From CAYLLN01 sp036496265 (GTDB lineage: Bacteria; Planctomycetota; Planctomycetia; Pirellulales; Pirellulaceae), in contig DASXLL010000070.1 of the NCBI GenBank assembly GCA_036496265.1, forward strand, positions 1-38,344: 38,344 nt of DNA, given 5' to 3'. Of the stretch, positions 23,882 through 31,212 are shown in pieces. Made by a program: the position numbers and the translations under genes. The first letter of the stretch is position 1. The number at the start of each line of letters is the position of its first letter. The notes below the pieces were generated by a model, which saw only the letters and a program-made list of their open reading frames with translations, did no database searches and was not told where the DNA came from.

Positions 23882-24669
23882 AGTTTCACCTCGTGGAGAA
23901 AAGGGTTGCCATCGGTAACGGTTGTGGGAAAGTCTGATTTCGGGGCAAAGAACAGGAGCAAAAGAGACCGCGAGCGGACGCTCACATTTTGCGAGCTGCC
24001 ATGAATGCAGCGAGGATCAAAGAAGACCATGTCGCCACCGCAGGCAGAGACGAAAACGTGATCCGGCCCGAGCTCACGGTCGAGCGTGAGGCGAGATACG
24101 ACCCCAATGTCGTCGTCATTGTCGTGACGCAAATCATGCTCGGCGCCGCCGGGTTTACCCAACGGCGTATACGACTGGTGGCTCCCGATGATGGTGACGA
24201 GTGGTCCCATCAGGACATCGATGGGGCTGAGCGCGATCGCGACGCCGAGGGCGCGTTCGATGTCTAGGCCATCGCGATGATGGAAATAGGTGGCATCGCG
24301 ATGGAACGAATAATGACCACCACCACGTGACTGCTTGACATTCAAGTGACTCTGATAAAGCTCAACCTGACAACCGACGAGAGTAGCGGCGAACGCCAGC
24401 AGGACGGGGTCGTCGGCGATGCTGCGGAACGGCTCGCTGAAGCGGTGGATTCCAAAGCAGGAGCGAAACTCACCTGTGCGTTCCCGCACCGTGGCCGCCT
24501 TCGGCGAAACGGCGTCGATGCCGGCAATGACGTCCTGTGCGGCCGCGAGAGCCGACCCGTCCAGCTTTGGCACTGACTCAAATGTAATGTCAACTTTTGT
24601 TCCATCCGAGATATACCCGCTCGACGCCACCAGCCCGTGCGTTCGAAAAGCTTTTTGTACGGCGTTCAT
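23878..24669 (-). CDS. PhyH-family Fe(II)/2-oxoglutarate dioxygenase, EctD-like
   Basis: A 263-residue non-heme iron oxygenase. HYSFHRDATYFHHRDGLD (119-136) gives the H-x-D iron ligands His123 and Asp125 and resembles the ectoine hydroxylase signature in spacing. GPLVTIIGSHQSY (155-167) follows, and CIHGSSQNVSVRSRS (221-235) supplies the distal His223 and a 2-oxoglutarate-binding Arg. Relatives hydroxylate small amino acids or their derivatives. It is the first gene of the operon, and its stop overlaps the aminotransferase start. No ectoine genes are adjacent, so the substrate is probably different. Confidence 0.85.
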   Translation of the reverse strand: MNAVQKAFRTHGLVASSGYISDGTKVDITFESVPKLDGSALAAAQDVIAGIDAVSPKAATVRERTGEFRSCFGIHRFSEPFRSIADDPVLLAFAATLVGCQVELYQSHLNVKQSRGGGHYSFHRDATYFHHRDGLDIERALGVAIALSPIDVLMGPLVTIIGSHQSYTPLGKPGGAEHDLRHDNDDDIGVVSRLTLDRELGPDHVFVSACGGDMVFFDPRCIHGSSQNVSVRSRSLLLLFFAPKSDFPTTVTDGNPFLHEVKL

Positions 24670-25186
24670 TGTTATCGCTTTGGTTGAAATGCAGATTGGT
24701 CATTTGAAAACGGCATAATTGAATAGAGCCAATTGCGTTTGTTTTTTCGTGTGCGGCCAAAGGGACCGCTCGTCGACTCTCGTGAAGGTTTTGCGGAAAG
24801 TGGGCGGAAACGTGGACGTAAAGGTGGGCGCAAGGTGGGGCGTGCCGCCTGGCGTTAATTCGGATGGTTATCGCCGGTCAACCGTGAACTACTTCGAATC
24901 CGCTAATGCATGTTCACTGGCGACGATGACACGCACGTCGAAGACTGTCCCACCGCCGCTACGGATGGACTGGCCAGCCGAGATTTACCTGCATGAGCGA
25001 GTGGTTAGAATTTGCCTGCGCGGTCTCATGTGTAAAGCGCGAAGCAGATAAGGATCGCTTCATGATCTTTGTCATAACGAATCGAGTGGCGAAAGAAGCA
25101 GTGGCCGGGAACAAGTCGCAATCACGGCCGACGCGACGATCAGTCGGGCTGTGCGTATGGGACCGAGCGGCAGGCAGCTATCGTCC
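24670..25186. other. Non-coding region between operon and replication module
   Basis: No convincing gene is visible in these 517 bp. The first 60 bp are AT-rich and must contain the promoter of the leftward dioxygenase operon, but no clean -35/-10 pair stands out. A set of imperfect 12-bp tandem repeats lies at 24800-24846. Rightward open frames here have poor composition and no Shine-Dalgarno. Confidence 0.5.
24800..24846 (+). repeat. Imperfect 12-bp tandem repeats
   Basis: Four units follow each other: GTGGGCGGAAAC (24800-24811), GTGGACGTAAAG (24812-24823), GTGGGCGCAAG (24824-24834) and GTGGGGCGTGCC (24835-24846). The shared core is GTGGGCG. Direct repeats of this size next to replication genes can be iterons bound by an initiator, but no initiator for them is known here. 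Confidence 0.5.
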
Positions 25187-25420
25187 TCAAGAGCGTCTGG
25201 CGTATAGCGCGGCGTAAGCCGCGGCCTGACTGGGCCAACCTAAGGGCTCGACGATCAGGCCGGGAAGCCGCTCGGCTCCGCGGAATCGACGTGACGGGGT
25301 GACTGTGCGTACTGCGAACTCGTTGGGATGGTACGTTTGACGCCAATGTTCGCTGACAGACTCTAGCGTACCGCCCAAATGTTTTAAGCGAAAAAAGTTT
25401 TCGCGAACGAGGTAGAACAT
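25187..25420 (-). CDS. Small hypothetical protein
   Basis: A 77-residue protein beginning MFYLVRENFFRLKHLGGTLE and ending in WPSQAAAYAALYARRS. It has a balanced composition and mixed aromatic and charged residues, unlike the spurious frames around it. The ATG at 25418-25420 has no clear Shine-Dalgarno. It stands alone on the minus strand just before the HTH gene. No family is recognised. Confidence 0.45.
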   Translation of the reverse strand: MFYLVRENFFRLKHLGGTLESVSEHWRQTYHPNEFAVRTVTPSRRFRGAERLPGLIVEPLGWPSQAAAYAALYARRS

Positions 25421-25671
25421 ATACGAGGGTCACTGGGGGTCCGGCCCCCTACTCGCATTCCGTTACAGCCGGCACACATGCTTTTGATCGTGCGCGATTG
25501 CGTCGCCAACTGACCACCGCCACCGCCGAGCACCGTTGAAACGGCCAGCAAAGAGCAGCGAAACGGCAGCCCAACAGCGGCCGAACAAGTCAGCGATGCC
25601 GGATGATGGACGGGCGCAGCAACGCGGCTGGGGGCCGTCGTCACCGCCCGCAGCTTGTTAGACTCTACCGC
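25421..25671. other. Intergenic region with GC hairpin
   Basis: GGGGG (25435-25439) and CCCCC (25445-25449) can form a compact hairpin with loop TCCGG. No further gene is visible before the HTH gene at 25672. The hairpin lies in the leader of the leftward 77-residue gene or between it and the next promoter. Confidence 0.4.
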
Positions 25672-25935
25672 ATGACCAATATCAAACTGGCTGCCGACGA
25701 TTACGCTGGACAGCTTGCCCTCGTCTGCTCAGCCGACGAAGCGGCGGAGCTGCTCGACGTCAGCGCCGAGCGCGTCAAACAATTCTGCCGCGAGGGGCGA
25801 TTGGCCGCCAAGCGTAGCGGCCGCGACTGGATAATCTGCCGCGCTGCCGCCGTCGCATTGTCGAAAGTACCGCGACCAGCCGGACCGCCTGTCACGAAAA
25901 ACCAACTGTCCCGCACGCACAAGAGAAACAAATAA
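25672..25935 (+). CDS. Excisionase-like helix-turn-helix protein
   Basis: An 87-residue protein whose centre reads LVCSADEAAELLDVSAERVK, then QFCREGRLAAKRSGRDWIIC. This is the MerR-like winged HTH of the HTH_17/excisionase group (about residues 17-60), with wing residues before the closing strand. A basic tail (KNQLSRTHKRNK) follows. Such proteins bend attachment-site DNA or regulate integrative elements. The ATG at 25672 matches the domain start; a longer extension adds nothing. It is the first gene of the rightward module. Confidence 0.75.
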   Translation: MTNIKLAADDYAGQLALVCSADEAAELLDVSAERVKQFCREGRLAAKRSGRDWIICRAAAVALSKVPRPAGPPVTKNQLSRTHKRNK

Positions 25936-25991
25936 GCTTAGAATTTCGCCGCTGAATTACAGCCAAGGCCAGAATTATCCGATTTAATCTA

Positions 25992-26019
25992 TTGCACTAG
26001 AGCAAGAGTCGTGTATCTT
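25992..26019 (+). promoter_or_regulatory. Predicted promoter of the AAA/DUF932 module
   Basis: TTGCAC (25992-25997) and TATCTT (26014-26019) are 16 bp apart, a reasonable sigma-70-like pair. Transcription would begin near 26026, so the mRNA would open with the hairpin at 26030-26045. Confidence 0.45.
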
Positions 26020-26029
26020 GTGCCTGTCG

Positions 26030-26088
26030 GTTGCCCAAGGGCAACTTCAAATCACTTTCACGGAGGCTTCCCAAGGGAAGCGACAACA
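26030..26088 (+). promoter_or_regulatory. Leader with hairpin between Shine-Dalgarno and start (AAA gene)
   Basis: A first hairpin (GTTGCCC at 26030-26036, GGGCAAC at 26039-26045) is followed by CGGAGG (26061-26066). Directly after comes a second hairpin (GCTTCCC at 26066-26072, GGGAAGC at 26075-26081). From the last G of the Shine-Dalgarno to the ATG at 26089 is 22 nt, too far for normal initiation. If the second hairpin folds, the effective spacing drops to about 8 nt. The DUF932 gene has the same plan. Confidence 0.6.
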
Positions 26089-26745
26089 ATGCCAGCCCTG
26101 CACGAATCGTATCGCCCGCGCAATTGGTCCGAAGTCGTTGGCCAGCAGAAGGCGCTTTCCGCCGTTGAACGACTGCGGCCGCGTGGATTGTCGGGCCGCG
26201 CCTTCTGGATCAGCGGCCAATCAGGAACCGGCAAGAGCACAATCGCCAAACTGCTTGCGGCCGAATGCTCGGACGACTGGGGCACGACAGAATTGGACGG
26301 CGGCCAGGTCGATACGGCGACCCTGGACGACCTGGAGCGTGATTGCAAGCGGCGACCATTTGGCCGCGGCGCTTGTCTAATCGTAAATGAGGCTCACGGC
26401 CTTAGGGCCCCGATTATCCGCCGTTTGCTCGTTATTTTGGAGTCGTTGCCGGCCTGGGTGACCGTGATTTTCACAACGACCAGCGAGGCACAAGAATCGC
26501 TGTTTGAAGACCAGCAAGACGCGCATCCGCTTCTATCGCGTTGCACGGTACTGCCATTGTCCCGCCGCGACTTGGCCAAGGCATTCGCCGAGCGTGCTTT
26601 GACGATCGCCCGCGCCGAGGGGCTCGACGGTCGGCCATTGGCGGACTACGTGCGGCTGGCGCAGCAATGCCGCAACAACCTGCGCGAGATGCTCAGCCGA
26701 ATTGAAGCTGGCGAAATGCTGCCGAAGGAAACCAGCGCCGAGTAA
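26089..26745 (+). CDS. Clamp-loader-like AAA protein
   Basis: A 218-residue AAA protein like the small subunit of replication factor C or the RuvB/DnaX core. YRPRNWSEVVGQQKAL (8-23) is the box II-like start, GQSGTGKS (43-50) is Walker A, and FTTTSEAQESL serves as sensor 1. Walker B reads LIVNEAHG (97-104), with Asn100 replacing the usual Asp. LLSRCTVLPL carries the conserved Arg. The protein ends soon after the lid domain (LAQQCRNNLREMLSRIE), so it lacks the RFC collar. It is probably part of the element's replication or recombination machinery with the following DUF932 protein. Confidence 0.8.
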   Translation: MPALHESYRPRNWSEVVGQQKALSAVERLRPRGLSGRAFWISGQSGTGKSTIAKLLAAECSDDWGTTELDGGQVDTATLDDLERDCKRRPFGRGACLIVNEAHGLRAPIIRRLLVILESLPAWVTVIFTTTSEAQESLFEDQQDAHPLLSRCTVLPLSRRDLAKAFAERALTIARAEGLDGRPLADYVRLAQQCRNNLREMLSRIEAGEMLPKETSAE

Positions 26746-26820
26746 CAGCTCGGGCGCCGCTGGCCGCGGGCTCAATGCTCTCGGCCAGTCCGCCCGCGCT
26801 CTTGCGGGAATTCCTAACCT

Positions 26821-26873
26821 GTCTCCCCAAGGGGAGACGCATTATCGGAGGCTGCCTTGACGGCAGTATTGCA
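26821..26873 (+). promoter_or_regulatory. Leader with hairpin between Shine-Dalgarno and start (DUF932 gene)
   Basis: The plan of the AAA leader is repeated with different bases. An upstream hairpin GTCTCCCC (26821-26828)/GGGGAGAC (26831-26838) comes first, then CGGAGG (26846-26851). A hairpin CTGCC (26852-26856)/GGCAG (26862-26866) follows, then 7 nt to the ATG at 26874. The distance from Shine-Dalgarno to start is again 22 nt. Further upstream, CGCGGGC (26766-26772) can pair with GCCCGCG (26792-26798). Confidence 0.6.
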
Positions 26874-27818
26874 ATGGCTCATTTATTTCAATCCGGTTTG
26901 TTTTTCGGCCAGTCTGCTTGGCACGGTCTCGGGGTCACTCTCCCAGCCGATTCGCCGGCAAGGTTTTCGATCGAAGATTCGATTCGAATTGCCGGCCTAG
27001 ATTGGCAAGTCGAGACGCGGCCGCTTCACCTTGCCAGCGGAAAAGAAGTCGAGGGACACAATGCCGTCGTCAGGACTGACAGCGAGGCGGTGCTCGGAGT
27101 CGTCGGTGACCGCTATCGGCCGCTGCAAAACCGCGACCAGTTCAACTGGTTCCAGCCGTTCCTGGAATCGCGGGAGTGCGCTTTTGAGACGTGCGGGGCA
27201 CTCAAAGGGGGCCAGCTGGTTTGGGTGCTTGCAAAGGTTAACCGGCCGGATGCTGACATCGGCGGCGGCGACACGGTCCGCAAATATCTGCTGCTTACCA
27301 GCTCGCATGACGGCAGCGCGGCAACCAGCGTTGGGTTTTGCCCGATTCGCGTAGTTTGCTGGAATACTCTATCGGCGGGCCTGTCGAGCACAGCCAGCAA
27401 ACTATTGAAGGTGAAGCATACGGCCAGCCAGGGCGATGCGCTGGCTGCAGTCCGCGATACGGTCAACCTGGTCGACGAGACATTCGAGGCGACCGCGACC
27501 CAATATCGCAAGCTGATGGCCTGCAACCTGTCGCCGGCTGATATGCGGCGATACGTGAAGCTGGTTCTCGACCTGCCCGAAGACGAGAAGTCGCTTTCCG
27601 GCCGGGCCCGCAACACGTTGGCCGACGTCGTGAATTTGTGCCGCTATGGTGTCGGCAACGACGGCCGGACCGCCTGGAGCGCCTACAACGGGGTGACTCA
27701 CTACGTCACCCATCAGTACGGCCGCAACCCTGATTCCCGACTGCGGGCGAATTGGTACGGAGAAGGCCGGCGGATGAACGACCGAGCCTTCGGCCTCGCC
27801 GTGCAGTTGGCCAGCTAA
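26874..27818 (+). CDS. DUF932 protein, phage/plasmid type
   Basis: A 314-residue protein of the phage/plasmid-like DUF932 family. GLFFGQSAWHGLGVTLP (8-24) and DWQVETRPL are the usual start. VVGDRYRPLQNRDQFNWFQP matches the conserved centre, and RVVCWNTLSAG the C-terminal half. The family is common on plasmids, phages and integrative elements, with no settled biochemical role. The start at 26874 fits the domain and the structured leader. It follows the AAA gene by 128 bp and probably shares its regulation. Confidence 0.88.
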   Translation: MAHLFQSGLFFGQSAWHGLGVTLPADSPARFSIEDSIRIAGLDWQVETRPLHLASGKEVEGHNAVVRTDSEAVLGVVGDRYRPLQNRDQFNWFQPFLESRECAFETCGALKGGQLVWVLAKVNRPDADIGGGDTVRKYLLLTSSHDGSAATSVGFCPIRVVCWNTLSAGLSSTASKLLKVKHTASQGDALAAVRDTVNLVDETFEATATQYRKLMACNLSPADMRRYVKLVLDLPEDEKSLSGRARNTLADVVNLCRYGVGNDGRTAWSAYNGVTHYVTHQYGRNPDSRLRANWYGEGRRMNDRAFGLAVQLAS

Positions 27819-27828
27819 CGGTTAACCC

Positions 27829-27878
27829 GCCGCGCGTTGGCTACCACGCGGGATCGTTCCCCGCGGCGCGGCCTTTTA
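27829..27878 (+). terminator. Nested-hairpin terminator after the DUF932 gene
   Basis: GCCGCGC (27829-27835) pairs with GCGCGGC (27866-27872). Inside the loop CGCGGG (27847-27852) pairs with CCCGCG (27860-27865). The structure is followed by CTTTTACT. It lies 10 bp after the DUF932 stop and would end the rightward transcript. Confidence 0.55.
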
Positions 27879-27919
27879 CTTCACTGGACCCCTGACCGCC
27901 AACCGGCGACAATCCCGCC

Positions 27920-28168
27920 ATGAGTACCAAGGACCTCGCCGCCAAATACGGCAAAAGCAAAAACAGCACTCAGCTTGTGAACGCCGCTATCCGAGCCGAG
28001 ATCCCCGGCGGCGGTGAGGCGATCGACGCGCTGGACCGCATTCGGGCCAGCGACGAGCGACGCGGAACATCGGACACGGCCGATGCGCTCGCCGCCATCC
28101 GCTCCGTCGTCAACGCGATGGCCGACGAGATTCGCAGCCGGTACGGCATGCCGCCGCGGGAGGAGTAG
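27920..28168 (+). CDS. Small hypothetical protein
   Basis: An 82-residue protein that begins MSTKDLAAKYGKSKNSTQLV and continues with amphipathic helices (EAIDALDRIRASDERRGTSD, TADALAAIRSVVNAMADEIR). The DLAAKYGKSKNSTQLV part could be a short DNA-binding helix-turn-helix, but I am not sure. There is no clear Shine-Dalgarno. CAAAAAC (28175-28181) and GTTTTTG (28187-28193) form an inverted repeat just after the stop. Confidence 0.55.
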   Translation: MSTKDLAAKYGKSKNSTQLVNAAIRAEIPGGGEAIDALDRIRASDERRGTSDTADALAAIRSVVNAMADEIRSRYGMPPREE

Positions 28169-28399
28169 GCCGGTCAAAAACAGCCCGTTTTTGGCTCGCT
28201 ATTGAGATTGGGACACCCGCTGACTCCCGCGACACCCAGCGACAACGGTGTCACGTTTCAATTTTTGCAGGGAATCGCGGTGTTTTTCCTGCGACGAGCA
28301 TCGAACCGTAGAAACATTACTCAAGCGTTCCGCACGGCCATTTCCGCCAACCGGCGGCGCTCCCGCGATCGACAGGAAACGCCGCCGGCAGGAAATCGC

Positions 28400-28969
28400 T
28401 CAAGCCGCCGTAATCGCACGCGGCGCTGCCTGGAGGTGTCTGGAGTCGTCCGAGGCGGTTTGCGTCGAATTGCGCTCGATTTTCGGGCCTCGATTCTGCG
28501 TGCTGCGACCCTCAAATCGGAAGGGCCGAAGGCGCTCAACAGCCCGCTTTCGTTCATCGGCTGACATTGCCCGTCGTCCGGCCAGTCGGAGGGGCTTCAC
28601 GATAGCGGCAATTTCGTCGAACCGATCAGCGGCAAACGAGAGCGTGAACCCATCGTCCGCGGCCTGCTCGACACGGACGAATGGCAGGCCAGCCAGCCGC
28701 TGCGCCGTCGGCCCGCGGCCATTGGTGCTGACAGCCAGCCGGACCTTGCCCCACGGAAAAACATGCCCGAACCGGCAAGGGACAACGAGCAACCACGCAT
28801 CCGCCGCTCGACAGCCGCTCCCGCGCTCTGCCGTGTGAGCCTCGTCGAGATCGATGCGATAGCAGTCGCCGGCTATTTGCCGCAGATCGACGCAGCCACA
28901 GGCAACAACGGGAGCCGCGCTTGCTTCCGGCTGGCGGTTGACCGACGATGATGTTTTGGGTTTGGCCAT
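28400..28969 (-). CDS. Hypothetical protein
   Basis: A 189-residue protein starting MAKPKTSSSVNRQPEASAAP. The middle contains a beta-rich stretch (DAWLLVVPCRFGHVFPWG, VRLAVSTNGRGPTAQRLAG), and the C-terminus is basic. AAAGGA lies 9 nt before the ATG at 28969; an in-frame ATG at 28987 includes that Shine-Dalgarno and is rejected. Its start overlaps the divergent membrane gene (CATG). No family is recognised. It may be a small cargo or regulatory gene of the element. Confidence 0.55.
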   Translation of the reverse strand: MAKPKTSSSVNRQPEASAAPVVACGCVDLRQIAGDCYRIDLDEAHTAERGSGCRAADAWLLVVPCRFGHVFPWGKVRLAVSTNGRGPTAQRLAGLPFVRVEQAADDGFTLSFAADRFDEIAAIVKPLRLAGRRAMSADERKRAVERLRPFRFEGRSTQNRGPKIERNSTQTASDDSRHLQAAPRAITAA

Positions 28970-29294
28970 GCCCGACAATCCTTTCACTGAAAACCCTTAC
29001 GCCGCGCCCCAGGCCGACGTCATCCCCGCCGAGCTCGTCGAGCGACCGGGACCGAAGCGACGGCCGCGCAGCCCGGTTCTGGCCGGCATGCTGCTCTTGC
29101 TGTCGTTGCCCTTGGCGGCGTTCATGGCCCGCATGTGGATTACGTTTTTCAGCCGCTGGTCAGCCGGCGACACGGAGCTGATCGTCACCGCCCCGACTGG
29201 CGCAATTCCGATGGTGGCTATCGTGTCGCTGCTCATTTTTGGCGGCATCCCGGTCTGTCTCCACGAGATCATTCAAGCCATCCGCGGCCGTTAG
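28968..29294 (+). CDS. Small two-TM membrane protein
   Basis: A 108-residue protein. Its N-terminus, MPDNPFTENPYAAPQADV, is of the NPYxAP type common in small planctomycete membrane proteins. Two hydrophobic helices follow, at about residues 36-62 (SPVLAGMLLLLSLPLAAFMA) and 79-101 (IPMVAIVSLLIFGGIPVCL). The start codon overlaps that of the leftward neighbour, and the stop (TAG at 29292-29294) overlaps the stop of the other leftward gene. The function is unknown. Confidence 0.7.
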   Translation: MPDNPFTENPYAAPQADVIPAELVERPGPKRRPRSPVLAGMLLLLSLPLAAFMARMWITFFSRWSAGDTELIVTAPTGAIPMVAIVSLLIFGGIPVCLHEIIQAIRGR

Positions 29295-31147
29295 AGACCC
29301 CACGTCCACCAGGGAATGCCAGAGGAATTCGACGGTTGGGCTGGTGCGGCAGCGCCTGGCGACGGTCCCACGGGGACCATTTGCCCGTTCACGATCCGCA
29401 CGCGCTGACCGCTCGGTGTTTCCCAGGTTCCGCCGCCGGTCCAACTGTCGAGCCAGTTATTGACGGCGTGGGGCCAGCCGAACTTTCGACTCGGTACGCC
29501 AAACTCGTCATGGCCAGGCCGGTTGATGTTCGACTGTTGGTGAATACGGGAACGGATTTGCGGATCAGTCACGCCGGCTGCCGAGATCATTTGGTCGCGC
29601 TTCGACTTATCGCGTTCGGCCACGATGGGGCCAAGCTTCTCTTGCGGAACGGCCGCCCGCACCCGTGCGTCGATTCGCCGGACTGACTCGCTGGCATTCT
29701 GCGGCGGCGAGCCGAAGGCTGCCGAGAAACCACCGGCGGTTGGAGCGCCACCACCAGGACTACCGGCGGCACCTCCGCGGTAACCAATGCTGCCGAGGAA
29801 ATGATCAGCGAGGCCGCTATACATTTTCGCTAGATCATCATGGCCGGCTTGGTGCGCCTGAATCGCCAGCGTGCCCAATTCCTTCCAGCGATCGAAATGC
29901 TGCTGCTGGGACTGCTGCGCGAGGCCAGCGTACCCTAGTCCCAACTGCCCCATCTGGGCCGAGTGTTGCAAGCCGGCCATCCCGTACATTCCGGCAAGCA
30001 TCGGATTTTGCCGCATCGCTTGGTCCAATGGATCACCGACACCAAGCCGCGCCTTTCGGGCCTGCGAACTGTTAAACGCGTTCTGACGCACGCCTAACAT
30101 CCGCTCGGCCGGTGTCAGCAGCCCAAGGTTGTGATAGCGATCAGCTTGAGGAATGGCAGCCGCAGCAACATGGTTCGGACCTGCCCCGGCAACCTGCATC
30201 GCGCGAATGTCGTGCGGACTGAATCCCGTGCTCCCGCTTTGCACACCTGCGAGCGGACTCATCGTGCCTTGAGCGTTGGAGTAGAAGCCGTTTCGGCCGG
30301 CCCAATCGCGCTGCATCTGCGGCGTGACTCCGCTGCCCTCCGAGTTCTGCGGCGGCCCCATCCACATCGGCCTCACGCTGCCGCCGCTACTGGTTCCGAG
30401 CGCCGGGAGAGCGCCGCCGAAAAACCTGCCACCAGGATTCTGGGCAAACATTTGCTCCATGTAACCAGCGCCAGTCGTCGGCGCCATCGCCAGTGGTGCG
30501 GCGTGCATCGGTTGATAACCCGGATGGGCCGTATCGAAGAACGATTGCGGATTCGGTTCGCCCGCGTGATGTCCCCACGCCCCGCCCACCGTTCGATTGG
30601 GCATGTAGCCGTGGGCGGCATAAACCTGCTGGGCTCCCAGGTCGCTGGGCAGCATCCCGTGGCTTTCCGGATTCGCCAGTGCGGCGGCGTAGAGGCCAGC
30701 GCCGGTCGCCGATGCCGGAGAATGCAATGGGCTGTAAGCGGGCAGCGGGCCGCGAGACGCAACGCCGGCGTTCAGCGCCTGCAATCCGGCGACGCCCGAC
30801 CGCAACCCGGCATTCGGGTCGCCGCTTTGGGCCATGTAGGCGTGATCGGCCGGGGTGTATCCGCCGGCTGGAAATGCCTGCCCGCCACCGCCGCCGTAAC
30901 CGCGTTGCTGGTTTTGCCAGTGGTGGAAATCGAGCGGCGCACCCATGTGGCCCCACGGCGGCTGAGCGTTGTAGTTGATTCCCGTGATACCTGCCGCATG
31001 GGCCTGCGCCGCGGAGGCAGCCATTCGCGGATCGATGGGCAGGCCGGTGCTCTTTGGCGGTCCGCCAAAAGCGGCAAAGTAATTCGGAGCCGGTCGGCGG
31101 GTCGGGGAGGTGTTGGTGTATCGATCGAAATAACTTGAGGCTGGCAT
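29291..31147 (-). CDS. Large Gly/Ala/Pro/Gln-rich protein, possibly structural
   Basis: A 618-residue protein of biased composition with almost no long hydrophobic or catalytic-looking segments. It begins MPASSYFDRYTNTSPTRRPA and contains runs such as QQRGYGGGGGQAFPAGGYTP. A more helical middle follows (LTPAERMLGVRQNAF, GLAQQSQQQHFDRWKELG), then a C-terminal part with SKRDQMISAAGVTDPQIRSR and a last segment ending PWWTWGL. AAAGG lies about 11 nt upstream of the ATG. Disordered proteins of this type occur as phage structural or injected proteins, but I recognise no family. It follows dnaB by 66 bp. Confidence 0.65.
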   Translation of the reverse strand: MPASSYFDRYTNTSPTRRPAPNYFAAFGGPPKSTGLPIDPRMAASAAQAHAAGITGINYNAQPPWGHMGAPLDFHHWQNQQRGYGGGGGQAFPAGGYTPADHAYMAQSGDPNAGLRSGVAGLQALNAGVASRGPLPAYSPLHSPASATGAGLYAAALANPESHGMLPSDLGAQQVYAAHGYMPNRTVGGAWGHHAGEPNPQSFFDTAHPGYQPMHAAPLAMAPTTGAGYMEQMFAQNPGGRFFGGALPALGTSSGGSVRPMWMGPPQNSEGSGVTPQMQRDWAGRNGFYSNAQGTMSPLAGVQSGSTGFSPHDIRAMQVAGAGPNHVAAAAIPQADRYHNLGLLTPAERMLGVRQNAFNSSQARKARLGVGDPLDQAMRQNPMLAGMYGMAGLQHSAQMGQLGLGYAGLAQQSQQQHFDRWKELGTLAIQAHQAGHDDLAKMYSGLADHFLGSIGYRGGAAGSPGGGAPTAGGFSAAFGSPPQNASESVRRIDARVRAAVPQEKLGPIVAERDKSKRDQMISAAGVTDPQIRSRIHQQSNINRPGHDEFGVPSRKFGWPHAVNNWLDSWTGGGTWETPSGQRVRIVNGQMVPVGPSPGAAAPAQPSNSSGIPWWTWGL

Positions 31148-31212
31148 CGAACATTTACCTTTCAAAATGTCGAGCGAGGGTAGGGTGAGGCCCGCGGTTC
31201 GAAGTTGGGAGT

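Noticed and set aside
22937..24004. Rightward 355-codon frame
   Set aside because: Antisense to the aminotransferase and part of the dioxygenase; Arg-rich with no domain.
23878..24669. Ectoine hydroxylase (EctD)
   Set aside because: The iron-site spacing is similar, but no ectoine genes are present and the neighbours point to another substrate.
24719..25051. Rightward 110-codon frame
   Set aside because: Covers the 12-bp tandem repeats and has poor composition; better explained as non-coding.
30131..31138. Rightward 335-codon frame
   Set aside because: Antisense to the 618-residue gene and rich in Arg and His; no start context.
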